From assembly GCA_035421265.1 (NCBI GenBank), contig DAOLWP010000009.1, positions 1-18,002 on the forward strand: a stretch of DNA of 18,002 nt, read 5' to 3'. Shown here piece after piece: positions 6,938-14,400 of this stretch. The first letter of the stretch is position 1, and the number at the start of each line of letters is the position of its first letter. A program made the translations under genes and the position numbers. The stretch is from UBA6220 sp937870835 (lineage in GTDB: Bacteria; Patescibacteriota; Minisyncoccia; Minisyncoccales; Minisyncoccaceae). The notes under the pieces were generated by a model. The model saw nothing but the letters and a program-made list of their open reading frames with translations, had not been told where the DNA came from and searched no databases.

Positions 6938-7400
6938 TGAGATTGCTTTGTCTATTTTTGAAAACAAGGCTTTAATTGCTTCATTGGCAGCTTGGTTTGT
7001 GGCCCAAACTTTAAAAGCCATTATTTTAACTGTTAAAACTAAAAAATTCAGATTTGACCTTTATGCTTTGCCGGGTGGTTTTCCTTCTTCGCATAGCGCT
7101 ACGTCAATAGCTTTGGCAACCGCGGTGGGAATGATTTATGGTTTTGGTTCGGCAGTATTTGCTATTGCAATAGTAATGGCTTTTTATATTATTTATGATG
7201 CGCGAGTAATTCGAGGCGCGGCAAGCGAGCAAGCCCAATCTTTGAATCGTTTAATTTCGCTTTTGAACAGCGAATTTGATGAAGGCAAAGATATAGAAAA
7301 AGTTAAGGAAGTAATAGGACATAGTATCATAGAAATAACAGTAGGAGGTTTAATTGGAATAATTACCGCCTTTGTGATTGTACATGGAATATGGGTTTAG
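6930..7400 (+). CDS. DUF212 / divergent PAP2 (YuiD-type) membrane protein
   Basis: 156 residues, about four to five membrane spans. The acid phosphatase-like motifs GGFPSSHSATSIAL (about 49-62) and, downstream, DARVIRGAASEQAQSLN and GHSIIEITVGGLIGI identify the divergent PAP2 (DUF212) family. By relation to PAP2 enzymes it may be a lipid phosphatase. Two genes downstream lies uppP, the undecaprenyl diphosphatase, so a role in lipid carrier recycling is an attractive but unproven inference. Overlaps DUF167 by 8 nt and the prmC-like gene by 10 nt. Confidence 0.85.
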   Translation: MTNEIALSIFENKALIASLAAWFVAQTLKAIILTVKTKKFRFDLYALPGGFPSSHSATSIALATAVGMIYGFGSAVFAIAIVMAFYIIYDARVIRGAASEQAQSLNRLISLLNSEFDEGKDIEKVKEVIGHSIIEITVGGLIGIITAFVIVHGIWV

Positions 7401-8065
7401 ATAATTTACCAGAGGCCTATGCAAAAGGCCAAGTTAATTTTTTAGGAGCTCAAATAGATTTAACTAATCGTCCCTTTATCCCTCGGGAAGAAACTGAATT
7501 TTGGGTAGAGAAAGCAATAAAAGAAATTAAAGTTTTTTCTAAAAAAACAATTCGTTGTTTGGATGTTTTTGCCGGGTCTGGTTGTATTGGTATCGCAATA
7601 TTAAAAAATGTTAAAAATACAATTTGCGATTTTGTAGAGATTGATAATAATTTTTTGAGACAGATAGAAATTAATCTTAATCTAAATAAAATTGATAAGA
7701 ATCGCTATCAAATAATCCAGTCGGATATTTTTTCAAATGTTAATGGAAAGTATAATTTTATTTTAGCTAATCCACCTTATGTGGCCGAGGAAAGAATTCA
7801 AGAATTAGGCGAAGATGTAAGAAAATATGAACCGGGTATTGCTTTATTAGGAGGCAAACAAGGAATGGATTTTATTAAGATATTTTTAGAAGAAGCTTTT
7901 TTGTGTTTAGAAAATAAAGGAGTAGGGTATATAGAAATTGACCCCCAACAAAAAGAGCTTATTAAGTCCGAGATGGATATTTTAGTTAAAAACAAAAACT
8001 ATTCTAATTATGAATTTTGGAAAGACCAATTTGGAAGAATAAGAGTTTTAAGAATTATTAAATAA
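7391..8065 (+). CDS. prmC: PrmC/HemK-type N5-glutamine methyltransferase, short N-terminus
   Basis: 224 residues of the PrmC/HemK family, which methylate the glutamine of the GGQ motif of release factors using S-adenosylmethionine. Visible are PFIPREETE (about 28-36), motif I LDVFAGSGCIGIAIL, VEIDNN and the catalytic NPPY in ILANPPYVAEERI (about 128). Typical PrmC has 270-290 residues with a helical N-terminal substrate-binding domain. Here only about 25 residues precede the PREETE motif, so most of that domain is absent. The start codon lies in the end of the DUF212 gene, so there is no room for a hidden extension in frame without overlap; a different start is unlikely but should be tested. 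Confidence 0.8.
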   Translation: MGLDNLPEAYAKGQVNFLGAQIDLTNRPFIPREETEFWVEKAIKEIKVFSKKTIRCLDVFAGSGCIGIAILKNVKNTICDFVEIDNNFLRQIEINLNLNKIDKNRYQIIQSDIFSNVNGKYNFILANPPYVAEERIQELGEDVRKYEPGIALLGGKQGMDFIKIFLEEAFLCLENKGVGYIEIDPQQKELIKSEMDILVKNKNYSNYEFWKDQFGRIRVLRIIK

Positions 8066-8076
8066 TATCAACATAT

Positions 8077-8823
8077 ATGTGGGAATATATTTTAGCAGGT
8101 ATTTTACAAGGAATTTTTGAATGGTTGCCAATTTCAAGCGAGGGAATAGTAGCGCTTTTTACTAATTTTTCTTTACCTGAATTTAATAGTATTGATTTTG
8201 CGCTTTTTTTACATTTAGGAACGCTTTTAGCAGTAGTTATTTATTTTTGGAAAGACATTAGAGATTTAATTTTATTAAAAGATAAAAAATTTTTGAAATT
8301 TTTTATAATAGTTACCTTTATTTCCGGAGGATTAGGATTTTTTGTATATAAATTTGCTCGTAATATTAGCGGAGGAGCCGTCTTGCTTTTTATAATGGGT
8401 ATTGGTTTATTTTTAACTTCATGGTTTCAAAGTAAAAAAATTAAAATTAAAGCCAGTGACAATATTAAAGCTATTGCAGTTGGATTTTTACAAGCCATTA
8501 CGCCAATTCCCGGTATCTCGCGTTCGGGAGCTACCATTTTTGGGTTATCATTATTTGAAGATGAGCCAGATAAAATTTTGAAAACTTCCTATTTGATTTC
8601 TATACCTATAGTGTTGGGAGTAAATATTTATTCTTATATTCAAAATCCGGGATTAATTTTTCAGGGTCATTGGATAGCTTTAATTTTTAGTTTTATTTTT
8701 GGAATGGCAACCTTAAAGGTTTTGATGGATTTTTCAAAAAAAATTAATTTTTCAAAATTTACTTTTATTTTTGGTTGTTTATGTGTTTTGGCTTCAGTAA
8801 TTTATTTATTTAATCCTACTTAA
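8077..8823 (+). CDS. uppP: undecaprenyl-diphosphatase
   Basis: 248 residues with about seven to eight membrane spans. The two UppP/BacA motifs are present: GILQGIFEWLPISSEG near the N-terminus (glutamate-rich motif) and PGISRSGATIFGLSL in the middle (PGxSRSxxT). It dephosphorylates undecaprenyl diphosphate to recycle the lipid carrier for cell wall synthesis. Length is slightly below the usual 265-280. It starts 11 nt after the prmC-like gene, the last live gene of the chain. Its stop is immediately followed, in the same frame, by the AlkD remnant. Confidence 0.92.
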   Translation: MWEYILAGILQGIFEWLPISSEGIVALFTNFSLPEFNSIDFALFLHLGTLLAVVIYFWKDIRDLILLKDKKFLKFFIIVTFISGGLGFFVYKFARNISGGAVLLFIMGIGLFLTSWFQSKKIKIKASDNIKAIAVGFLQAITPIPGISRSGATIFGLSLFEDEPDKILKTSYLISIPIVLGVNIYSYIQNPGLIFQGHWIALIFSFIFGMATLKVLMDFSKKINFSKFTFIFGCLCVLASVIYLFNPT

Positions 8824-9159
8824 AATAATGAATTTAGATTAGCTGGATTATGAATTTTAATTCAACAATATAATAAAGCTGAGAAAAAAACAAAAAAGTT
8901 ATTTTAATTTTTATTTAAAAATTATAAAAAAATTTACAATTGGGATTTAGTAGATATATTCGCACCAAAAATTGCGGGAAATTATTTATTAGATAAAGAT
9001 ATATAGATTATTTATAAATTGGCGCGGTCTAATTGGCAAAAGTAAAATTTTTGAAAATATGCAACTCAAACGCTTTGAATTCTGTTGCGATATGCAATTG
9101 AAAAGTTTTCATTTTTAGAAAAAAGCAGACTTTTAGGGCTTGACAACAATAAAAAATAA
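8824..9159 (+). pseudogene. decayed AlkD-type DNA alkylation repair gene
   Basis: Read in one frame, this stretch gives recognisable AlkD-family sequence broken by six stops (at 8851, 8905, 9004, 9043, 9052 and 9076). Clear pieces are NEFRLAGL, ILIQQYNKAEKK, NWDLVDIFAPKIAGNYLLDK, IIYKLARSNW, KYATQ and LRYAIEKFSFLEKSR. These match the order in AlkD HEAT-repeat proteins (the DLVD...PKI...YLLDKDRSILYKLARS region and LRYAIEKF near the C-terminus). The first ~100 residues are missing, and about 60 residues between LARS and KYATQ are deleted without breaking the frame. All three stop codons occur, so recoding cannot rescue it. It begins right after the uppP stop. Confidence 0.8.
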
Positions 9160-9168
9160 TTTTATTAT
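9140..9168 (+). promoter_or_regulatory. sigma-70-type promoter for the Nudix-like gene
   Basis: A perfect TTGACA (9140-9145), a 17-base spacer and TATTAT (9163-9168). The -35 box lies in the last codons of the AlkD remnant. The start would be near 9175. Confidence 0.6.
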
Positions 9169-9175
9169 TTAAATA

Positions 9176-9191
9176 GTCCTTTAAGGAGGAC
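9176..9191 (+). promoter_or_regulatory. strong Shine-Dalgarno site in a small inverted repeat
   Basis: AAGGAGG (9183-9189) lies 7 nt before the ATG at 9197 and is the only canonical ribosome binding site I see in the window. GTCCT (9176-9180) can pair with AGGAC (9187-9191), which would partly hide it, but the five-base stem is weak. Confidence 0.65.
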
Positions 9192-9196
9192 AGAAA

Positions 9197-10096
9197 ATGA
9201 CTCCATTTGCCGTAAGTTTGGACCTTAAAAAAGAAATAAGCCTGTTAGACTTTGATGAAAAGCTGACAGAAGAATGTCAGCTTTTAGTGGGGGGAAAGAT
9301 TTCGCAAATTGAAATTAGGATGTTTCGCGATAAAAATCCTTCCATGGAACGGCCAGATGAAAATCTTATAAAGTTTTGGCAGAATTGGTGTGAGATTCAT
9401 TCTCAAGATACAAATGAACCAATGGTGAGCGTGGGAAAAATAGAGCGTGAAGGGAAAAAAATAATTTTATACGCTCATCAAAAAACTTACGCTGAATATT
9501 TATATAGTCACCAAAAGCCAAAACCAAACAAACTTTTGACGACTAGTCCGCACTTAGACAATGGCGATGTTTTACCTCTGTCAGTAGGGGCAGTGGCTCT
9601 AACAGCTCCCTCTCCGCAATATCCGCAGGGCTGTGTAATATTTGCTAAAAGGGGGCAAACTTCTTTTTATGCCGGTCAATATACATTAGTGCCGGGTGGA
9701 TATCTTCATCCCGAAGTAGATAGGATTTCATTAAAAAGGGGGGATAATTCTAAGATAAAAAGATATTTCCGACTTATTTCCTTTGAAAAAGGGTTGAATC
9801 GGGAATTCAAGGAAGAACTGCCAGGATTAAGACCTTATTATGATTTAAAGATTTTAGGAATCTTTTATAACAGGAGCGGTAGTCGACAACCAATGATTGC
9901 TGTTTCCTTAAGATTAGAAGAGACGGCCGAAGAGGCTCAAGAAACATTAAGGCAGTATCGGCCTGATTGGGAAATTGAAAATTTTGTTTTTGTACCAGCC
10001 GACATCAATAGCTTAAGAGAATTTTTGAAAAACAATAGGGACAAGGTTGTCCCTGATGCGGTCTATAGATTGGTGCTTTGGTTAAATAATATATGA
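9197..10096 (+). CDS. Nudix-like hydrolase with enlarged Nudix box
   Basis: A 299-residue cytoplasmic protein. A Nudix box can be read: G167-x5-E173 (GGYLHPE) and R202-E203-F-K-E206-E207 (REFKEE), preceded by a Nudix-like strand region (SVGAVALTAPSPQ, then GCVIFAKR). The usual seven residues between GX5E and REUXEE are 28 here, and the following Gly is shifted one place (LPG). Typical Nudix enzymes hydrolyse nucleoside diphosphate derivatives; substrate is unknown. The N-terminal ~120 residues are not recognised. It has a strong promoter and Shine-Dalgarno site unlike its neighbours, which suggests a separate origin. Function call is moderate. Confidence 0.6.
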   Translation: MTPFAVSLDLKKEISLLDFDEKLTEECQLLVGGKISQIEIRMFRDKNPSMERPDENLIKFWQNWCEIHSQDTNEPMVSVGKIEREGKKIILYAHQKTYAEYLYSHQKPKPNKLLTTSPHLDNGDVLPLSVGAVALTAPSPQYPQGCVIFAKRGQTSFYAGQYTLVPGGYLHPEVDRISLKRGDNSKIKRYFRLISFEKGLNREFKEELPGLRPYYDLKILGIFYNRSGSRQPMIAVSLRLEETAEEAQETLRQYRPDWEIENFVFVPADINSLREFLKNNRDKVVPDAVYRLVLWLNNI

Positions 10097-10121
10097 CACT
10101 TTTTATAAGTGCCTTTTTTTT
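10095..10121 (+). terminator. rho-independent terminator after the Nudix-like gene
   Basis: CACTT pairs with AAGTG, extended by a G-C pair past one mismatch, loop TTTAT, followed by eight T. It overlaps the stop codon TGA at 10094-10096. Confidence 0.65.
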
Positions 10122-10147
10122 GAAAAAAATTATTTTTAGCGTATAAT
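10120..10147 (+). promoter_or_regulatory. promoter for the uvrD-nuclease gene, leaderless
   Basis: TTGAAA (10120-10125), 16 bases, TATAAT (10142-10147). Only eight bases separate the -10 box from the ATG at 10156, so transcription should start at or within two bases of the start codon. Confidence 0.65.
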
Positions 10148-10155
10148 ATATTAGT

Positions 10156-13100
10156 ATGAAAATAAATAAATTAAATCAAGAACAGCGTCGGGCCGTAGAA
10201 TTAACCGAAGGACCATTATTAATAGTGTCTGGCGCAGGAACTGGCAAAACCACGGTTTTAACAAACCGTTTGGCTTATTTAGTCAGTGAAAAAGGTGTTG
10301 CCCCAGAACAAATTTTAGCTTTGACTTTTACTGAAAAAGCTGCTTTAGAAATGGAAGAACGAGTGGAAAATATTTTGCCATTTGGATATTATGATTTTTG
10401 GATTTCTACTTTTCATTCTTTTTGCGACCGAGTCTTAAAAAATTACGGGCTTTTAGTAGGATTGCCGATGAATTATAAACTTCTTAATGAAACCGGAAGT
10501 TGGGTTTTAGTGCGTAAAAATTGGAATAAATTTAATTTTTTGAAAGAGTATCGGCCGCTTGGCAATCCAACTAAATTTATTCAAGCTCTAATTAAACATT
10601 TTCGTCAATGTAAAAATGAAGGCATTACTCCTGAAGAATATTTAGAATATGCGGATTATTTGAAATCAAGTTTAGACATTGCGCCAGCGGTTAATAAAAA
10701 TATAAAAACAAAGCGTAATTCTAAAAAAAAGACAGATGTTTTTGAAGAAAATTTAGATTTATTGCAAGCTGAATATGCGCGAGTAAATGAAGTGGCTTTG
10801 GCTTATCACACTTATCAAAAAATTTTATTAGATAATAGTTGTTTAGATTTTGGAGATTTGATTAACTATACCATTGAATTATTTAAGAAAAGGCCCGAGA
10901 TTTTAAAAATTTTTAGAGACCGCTTCCAATATGTAATGGTAGATGAATTCCAAGATACTAATTTAGTACAATATGAATTAGTCAAACTTTTAGCAGCGCC
11001 AAAAAATAATTTAGCAGTTTGCGCTGATGACGACCAGTCAATTTATCATTTTCAAGGAGCATCTTTTAATAATGTTTTAATGTTTAAGAAAGATTTTCCA
11101 AATTCTCAGCAAGTTGTTCTGACTGAAAATTACCGTTCACCTCAAAATATTTTAGATTTAGCCTATACATTTATTCAGCACAATAATCCCAATCGGTTAG
11201 AATATCAGCTAAATGAAAATATAGAATTAAAGAAACAGGCCGAGGAAAAAGGCGTAGATTTGAAAAATTTTGTTAAAATCAGCAAGCGGTTAAAAAGCAA
11301 TCAAAAAAAACCAGGCGAAATAGAACTTTTGGGATTTCAGACAGGGGACGAAGAAATAACAGGCATTATTAATAAAATTTGGGAACTTAAAGAAATAGAT
11401 GAGGATGCAAAATTTTCAGATTTTGCTATTTTAGTCCGGACCAATGAATCAGCTAATAATTTTAGCCGGGCCTTAGACCGGGCTAATATTCCTTATGAAT
11501 TTGTTTCTTCACGGGGACTTTATACGAATCCTTTAATTTTAGATATTATTTCTTATTTTAAGACCATAATTAATTTTTATGATTCTCCGAGCTTATACAG
11601 AGTTTTGCGAATGCTTCCTTTAGATTTAGATGCAGATGAAGTAGCGCGGATTACTCAATACAGCGACAAAAAAGGAATTCCAGTTTATGAAGCTATTCAA
11701 GATGCTTATTTAATGACAAAATTACGTTCTGAAACAAAAGTAAAATTAGAAAAGCTTATAAAAAATTTAAAAAAGCACTTTACTTTATCTAAAGAAAAAA
11801 ACACAAGCGAAGTTTTTATTAATTTGCTTGATGATTTGGGCTATAACCAAAAGTTATCTGAGCCAACTGAGCAAAACTTAAAATATTGGGATTTGTTTTA
11901 TCAATTTTTCCAAAAGATTAAAGATTTTGAAAATTCCCAACCCGATGGAAAATTATTAGCTTTTGTAGAAGAATTACAAATGGAATTAGAAGCTGGCGAA
12001 GAGGGTGAGTTATATTCAAGTTTAGATAATTATTGTGATGCAGTGAAAGTAATGACCGTGCATTCTGCAAAAGGGCTTGAATTTAAGTATGTTTTTGTGG
12101 CTAACTTAGCGCATCGTAAATTTCCGAGTGACCAAAAAAGCGATCCCATCCCTTTGCCCTCAAAATTAGTAAAAGAAGTTTTACCCGAAGGAGATTTTCA
12201 TTTACAAGAAGAGCGTCGTTTATTTTATGTGGCTTTAACTCGAGCTAAAAGGGGCTTATTTTTAACTTGGGCTGAAGATTATGGGGGCAAACAAATTAAA
12301 AAACCATCTCGTTTTTTAATAGAAGCTAATTTAATTAGCGAAGAAGTTTTGAAAGTGCATAGTGCCAAAAATGGAAAGATAAATAATTTTGGGTTTAATC
12401 GCAATCATAATTTTAAGTTAGAGTCTAATGAAACCACCAATCAAAGTGCAGTAAAAGGATTTTTACCGAATCATTTTTCTTATTCACAATTAACTGCTTT
12501 TTTAAATTGTCCTTTGCAATATAAATTTGCGCATATTTTAAAAATACAAACCCGAGGCCGTCCTAATTTTAGTTTTGGCAAAACTATTCATAATTCATTG
12601 CATAAATTTGTTGGTTTGGCAGTTAGAAATATTGAAGTCAAACAAAAGGATTTATTTGGAAAATCTGAAGCGCAAGCAAATGGCTTAACTTTATCTTTGC
12701 AGGACTTACTGGAAATTTATGATAAAGAATGGATTGACGATTGGCACGATGGTGATTCAAAAAAAGAATATTATATAAGAGGGAAAGAAATATTAAAAAA
12801 ATTTTATGAAGATTTAAAAAAGAATCCATTAAATGTGCATTTTATTAATGGAGAGCCAGCCTTAGAAAAAGATTTTTCTTTAAAACTTAATGGAGATATT
12901 ATAGTGGGCTCAATAGACAGGATAGATAATTTGCCTAATAATGAAGTAGAATTGATAGATTATAAAACCGGTAATCCCAAAACATCTTTAAGCGCGGATG
13001 ATAAATTTCAATTATTAATTTATCAATTAGCTGCTACTAAAATTTTTGGACTAAAAGTTGGGAAACTTTCGTATTATTATGTAGAAGATGGAAGCATTAA

Positions 13101-13257
13101 ATCATTTATTCCAACCGATGAAGATATAGTTAAAACTGAAGAAAAAGTTAAAGATATAATTACGCGAATTAAACGAAGTAATTTTAAACCTACGCCGAGC
13201 TGGAATTGCCAATTTTGTGATTATAGAGATATTTGTTCGCATAGAAAATTTTCATAA
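10156..13257 (+). CDS. UvrD-type helicase fused to an iron-sulphur RecB/Cas4-type nuclease
   Basis: A 1033-residue superfamily 1A helicase-nuclease. Helicase motifs: Q motif LNQEQRRAV (6-14), Walker A GAGTGKTT (26-33), Walker B DEFQD (263-267), then DDDQSIYHFQGA, ENYRS, TVHSAKGLEF and LFYVALTRAK. The C-terminus (about 770-1033) is a PD-(D/E)XK nuclease with D921 (GSIDRID) and D935-Y-K937 (IDYKTG). Four cysteines, C785 (FLNCPLQ) and C1018, C1021, C1027 (CQFCDYRDIC), are placed to hold a 4Fe-4S cluster as in AddB and Cas4. It should unwind and degrade DNA ends in double-strand break repair, an AddAB-like activity in one chain. Ends 19 nt before gpsA. Confidence 0.92.
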   Translation: MKINKLNQEQRRAVELTEGPLLIVSGAGTGKTTVLTNRLAYLVSEKGVAPEQILALTFTEKAALEMEERVENILPFGYYDFWISTFHSFCDRVLKNYGLLVGLPMNYKLLNETGSWVLVRKNWNKFNFLKEYRPLGNPTKFIQALIKHFRQCKNEGITPEEYLEYADYLKSSLDIAPAVNKNIKTKRNSKKKTDVFEENLDLLQAEYARVNEVALAYHTYQKILLDNSCLDFGDLINYTIELFKKRPEILKIFRDRFQYVMVDEFQDTNLVQYELVKLLAAPKNNLAVCADDDQSIYHFQGASFNNVLMFKKDFPNSQQVVLTENYRSPQNILDLAYTFIQHNNPNRLEYQLNENIELKKQAEEKGVDLKNFVKISKRLKSNQKKPGEIELLGFQTGDEEITGIINKIWELKEIDEDAKFSDFAILVRTNESANNFSRALDRANIPYEFVSSRGLYTNPLILDIISYFKTIINFYDSPSLYRVLRMLPLDLDADEVARITQYSDKKGIPVYEAIQDAYLMTKLRSETKVKLEKLIKNLKKHFTLSKEKNTSEVFINLLDDLGYNQKLSEPTEQNLKYWDLFYQFFQKIKDFENSQPDGKLLAFVEELQMELEAGEEGELYSSLDNYCDAVKVMTVHSAKGLEFKYVFVANLAHRKFPSDQKSDPIPLPSKLVKEVLPEGDFHLQEERRLFYVALTRAKRGLFLTWAEDYGGKQIKKPSRFLIEANLISEEVLKVHSAKNGKINNFGFNRNHNFKLESNETTNQSAVKGFLPNHFSYSQLTAFLNCPLQYKFAHILKIQTRGRPNFSFGKTIHNSLHKFVGLAVRNIEVKQKDLFGKSEAQANGLTLSLQDLLEIYDKEWIDDWHDGDSKKEYYIRGKEILKKFYEDLKKNPLNVHFINGEPALEKDFSLKLNGDIIVGSIDRIDNLPNNEVELIDYKTGNPKTSLSADDKFQLLIYQLAATKIFGLKVGKLSYYYVEDGSIKSFIPTDEDIVKTEEKVKDIITRIKRSNFKPTPSWNCQFCDYRDICSHRKFS

Positions 13258-13264
13258 GATAAAG

Positions 13265-13270
13265 TATAAT
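13265..13270 (+). promoter_or_regulatory. TATAAT box six bases before the gpsA ATG
   Basis: TATAAT (13265-13270) is followed by six bases and ATG at 13277. The -35 candidate TAGAAA (13242-13247) is weak. This predicts a leaderless gpsA transcript and argues against the earlier in-frame start at 13217. Confidence 0.45.
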
Positions 13271-13276
13271 AAGTTT

Positions 13277-14293
13277 ATGACTAAAATAAAAAATAAAAAA
13301 ACAAAGATTGTTATTTTGGGAGACGGAGCGTGGGCAACCACCCTAGGTGTTTTATTGTCTGAAAATGGACATCAAGTTGTTATGTGGAGTGTTTTTCCTG
13401 AATACTTAAAACAATTAAGCAAAGAGCGAGAAAATAGAAAATATTTGCCGGGTATCAAAATTCCTAAAGATATTATCTTTGAACCAGATTTGAAAAAAGC
13501 GCTTGAACCGGCTGAATTAGTTATTTTTGCTATTCCTTCAAAATTTTTTAGAGATGTAGCTCGTCAAGTTAAAGCAACCAATGTTTCTTTGAAGGGAAAA
13601 ATTTTTGTTAATGTGGCAAAAGGCATTGAACAAAAAACCCTAAAAAGAATGACAGAAATTCTAAAAGATGAATTTGGAAAAGTGTCGGTAGCTGTTTTAT
13701 CAGGTCCAACAATTGCTATTGAGGTGGCTAAAAAAATGCCAGCCTTAGTAGTAGTTGCCTCAAATAATCATAAAATAGCTAAAAAAATTCAGGATATTTT
13801 TAGCAATAACTATTTTAGAGTTTACACCTCTACAGATGTGGTAGGAGTGGAGTTAGGCGGACCACTTAAAAATATCATTGCTATAGTCGCCGGCATTTCA
13901 GATGGGTTAGGTTTTGGTTCAAATACAAAAGCTGCAATTTTAGCGCGGGGGTTAGCAGAAATTCAAAGATTAGGATTAAAAATGGGAGCAAAAACAAAAA
14001 GTTTTGCCGGTTTAGCTGGCTTAGGGGATTTATCTACTACTTGTATTAGTTCAGAAAGTCGTAACCGAACTTTTGGTGAAAAAATTGCAAAAGGAGAAAA
14101 AGTAGAAGAAATAATTCAATCTACAGATAGTATTATTGAGGGAGCTACTACCACTGAAGCGGTTTATCAATTAAGCCGAAAATATAAAGTCGATATGCCC
14201 ATTACTAAACAGCTTTATTTGATTTTATATAAAAATAAATCTCCGCAAGAAGCTTTTAGGGATTTAATGGGAAGGAAGCGAAAACCAGAATAA
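13277..14293 (+). CDS. gpsA: NAD(P)-dependent glycerol-3-phosphate dehydrogenase
   Basis: 338 residues of GpsA, which reduces dihydroxyacetone phosphate to sn-glycerol 3-phosphate for phospholipid synthesis. The Rossmann fold start is ILGDGAWATTLGVLL, a variant of the usual GxGxWGTA, here with Ala for Gly after Trp. Further conserved elements are VAKGIE, SGPTIAIEVAK, the catalytic-Lys region LGGPLKNIIAI, SNTKAAILARGLAEI, AGLGDLSTTC and ESRNRTFG. I start it at 13277: the upstream start at 13217 would overlap uvrD by 41 nt and lies before the promoter. Length fits the family (about 330-340). Confidence 0.93.
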   Translation: MTKIKNKKTKIVILGDGAWATTLGVLLSENGHQVVMWSVFPEYLKQLSKERENRKYLPGIKIPKDIIFEPDLKKALEPAELVIFAIPSKFFRDVARQVKATNVSLKGKIFVNVAKGIEQKTLKRMTEILKDEFGKVSVAVLSGPTIAIEVAKKMPALVVVASNNHKIAKKIQDIFSNNYFRVYTSTDVVGVELGGPLKNIIAIVAGISDGLGFGSNTKAAILARGLAEIQRLGLKMGAKTKSFAGLAGLGDLSTTCISSESRNRTFGEKIAKGEKVEEIIQSTDSIIEGATTTEAVYQLSRKYKVDMPITKQLYLILYKNKSPQEAFRDLMGRKRKPE

Positions 14294-14312
14294 ATTTAGA
14301 AAATAAAATAAA

Positions 14313-14344
14313 TTACCCTTGTGTTAAAATAATTTTTAGGGTAA
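14313..14344 (+). promoter_or_regulatory. extended -10 promoter flanked by an inverted repeat, upstream of ppa
   Basis: TGTTAAAAT (14322-14330) fits the extended -10 pattern. It lies inside the loop of the 7-bp inverted repeat TTACCCT (14313-14319) and AGGGTAA (14338-14344). The repeat could be an operator placed around the promoter, or a weak gpsA terminator (18-base loop, TTTTT further down). The transcript leader would be about 60 nt. Confidence 0.4.
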
Positions 14345-14360
14345 GGTGTGTTTTTAGAAC

Positions 14361-14398
14361 AATAAATATAAATAATAAATATAAATAATAAATAAAAT
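14361..14398 (+). repeat. 13-bp tandem repeat in the ppa leader
   Basis: Two perfect copies of AATAAATATAAAT (14361-14373, 14374-14386) and a third partial copy (14387-14398), ending just before the ATG at 14401. They give an unstructured A-rich leader without Shine-Dalgarno site; copy number could vary by slippage. Confidence 0.7.
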
Positions 14399-14400
14399 AT

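Noticed and set aside
8824..9159. AlkD reading frame rescued by an alternative genetic code
   Set aside because: TGA, TAA and TAG all occur inside it, while TAA and TGA end normal genes in the window.
13217..13276. Upstream start for gpsA
   Set aside because: It would overlap uvrD by 41 nt and include the TATAAT box; the Rossmann fold begins just after the ATG at 13277.
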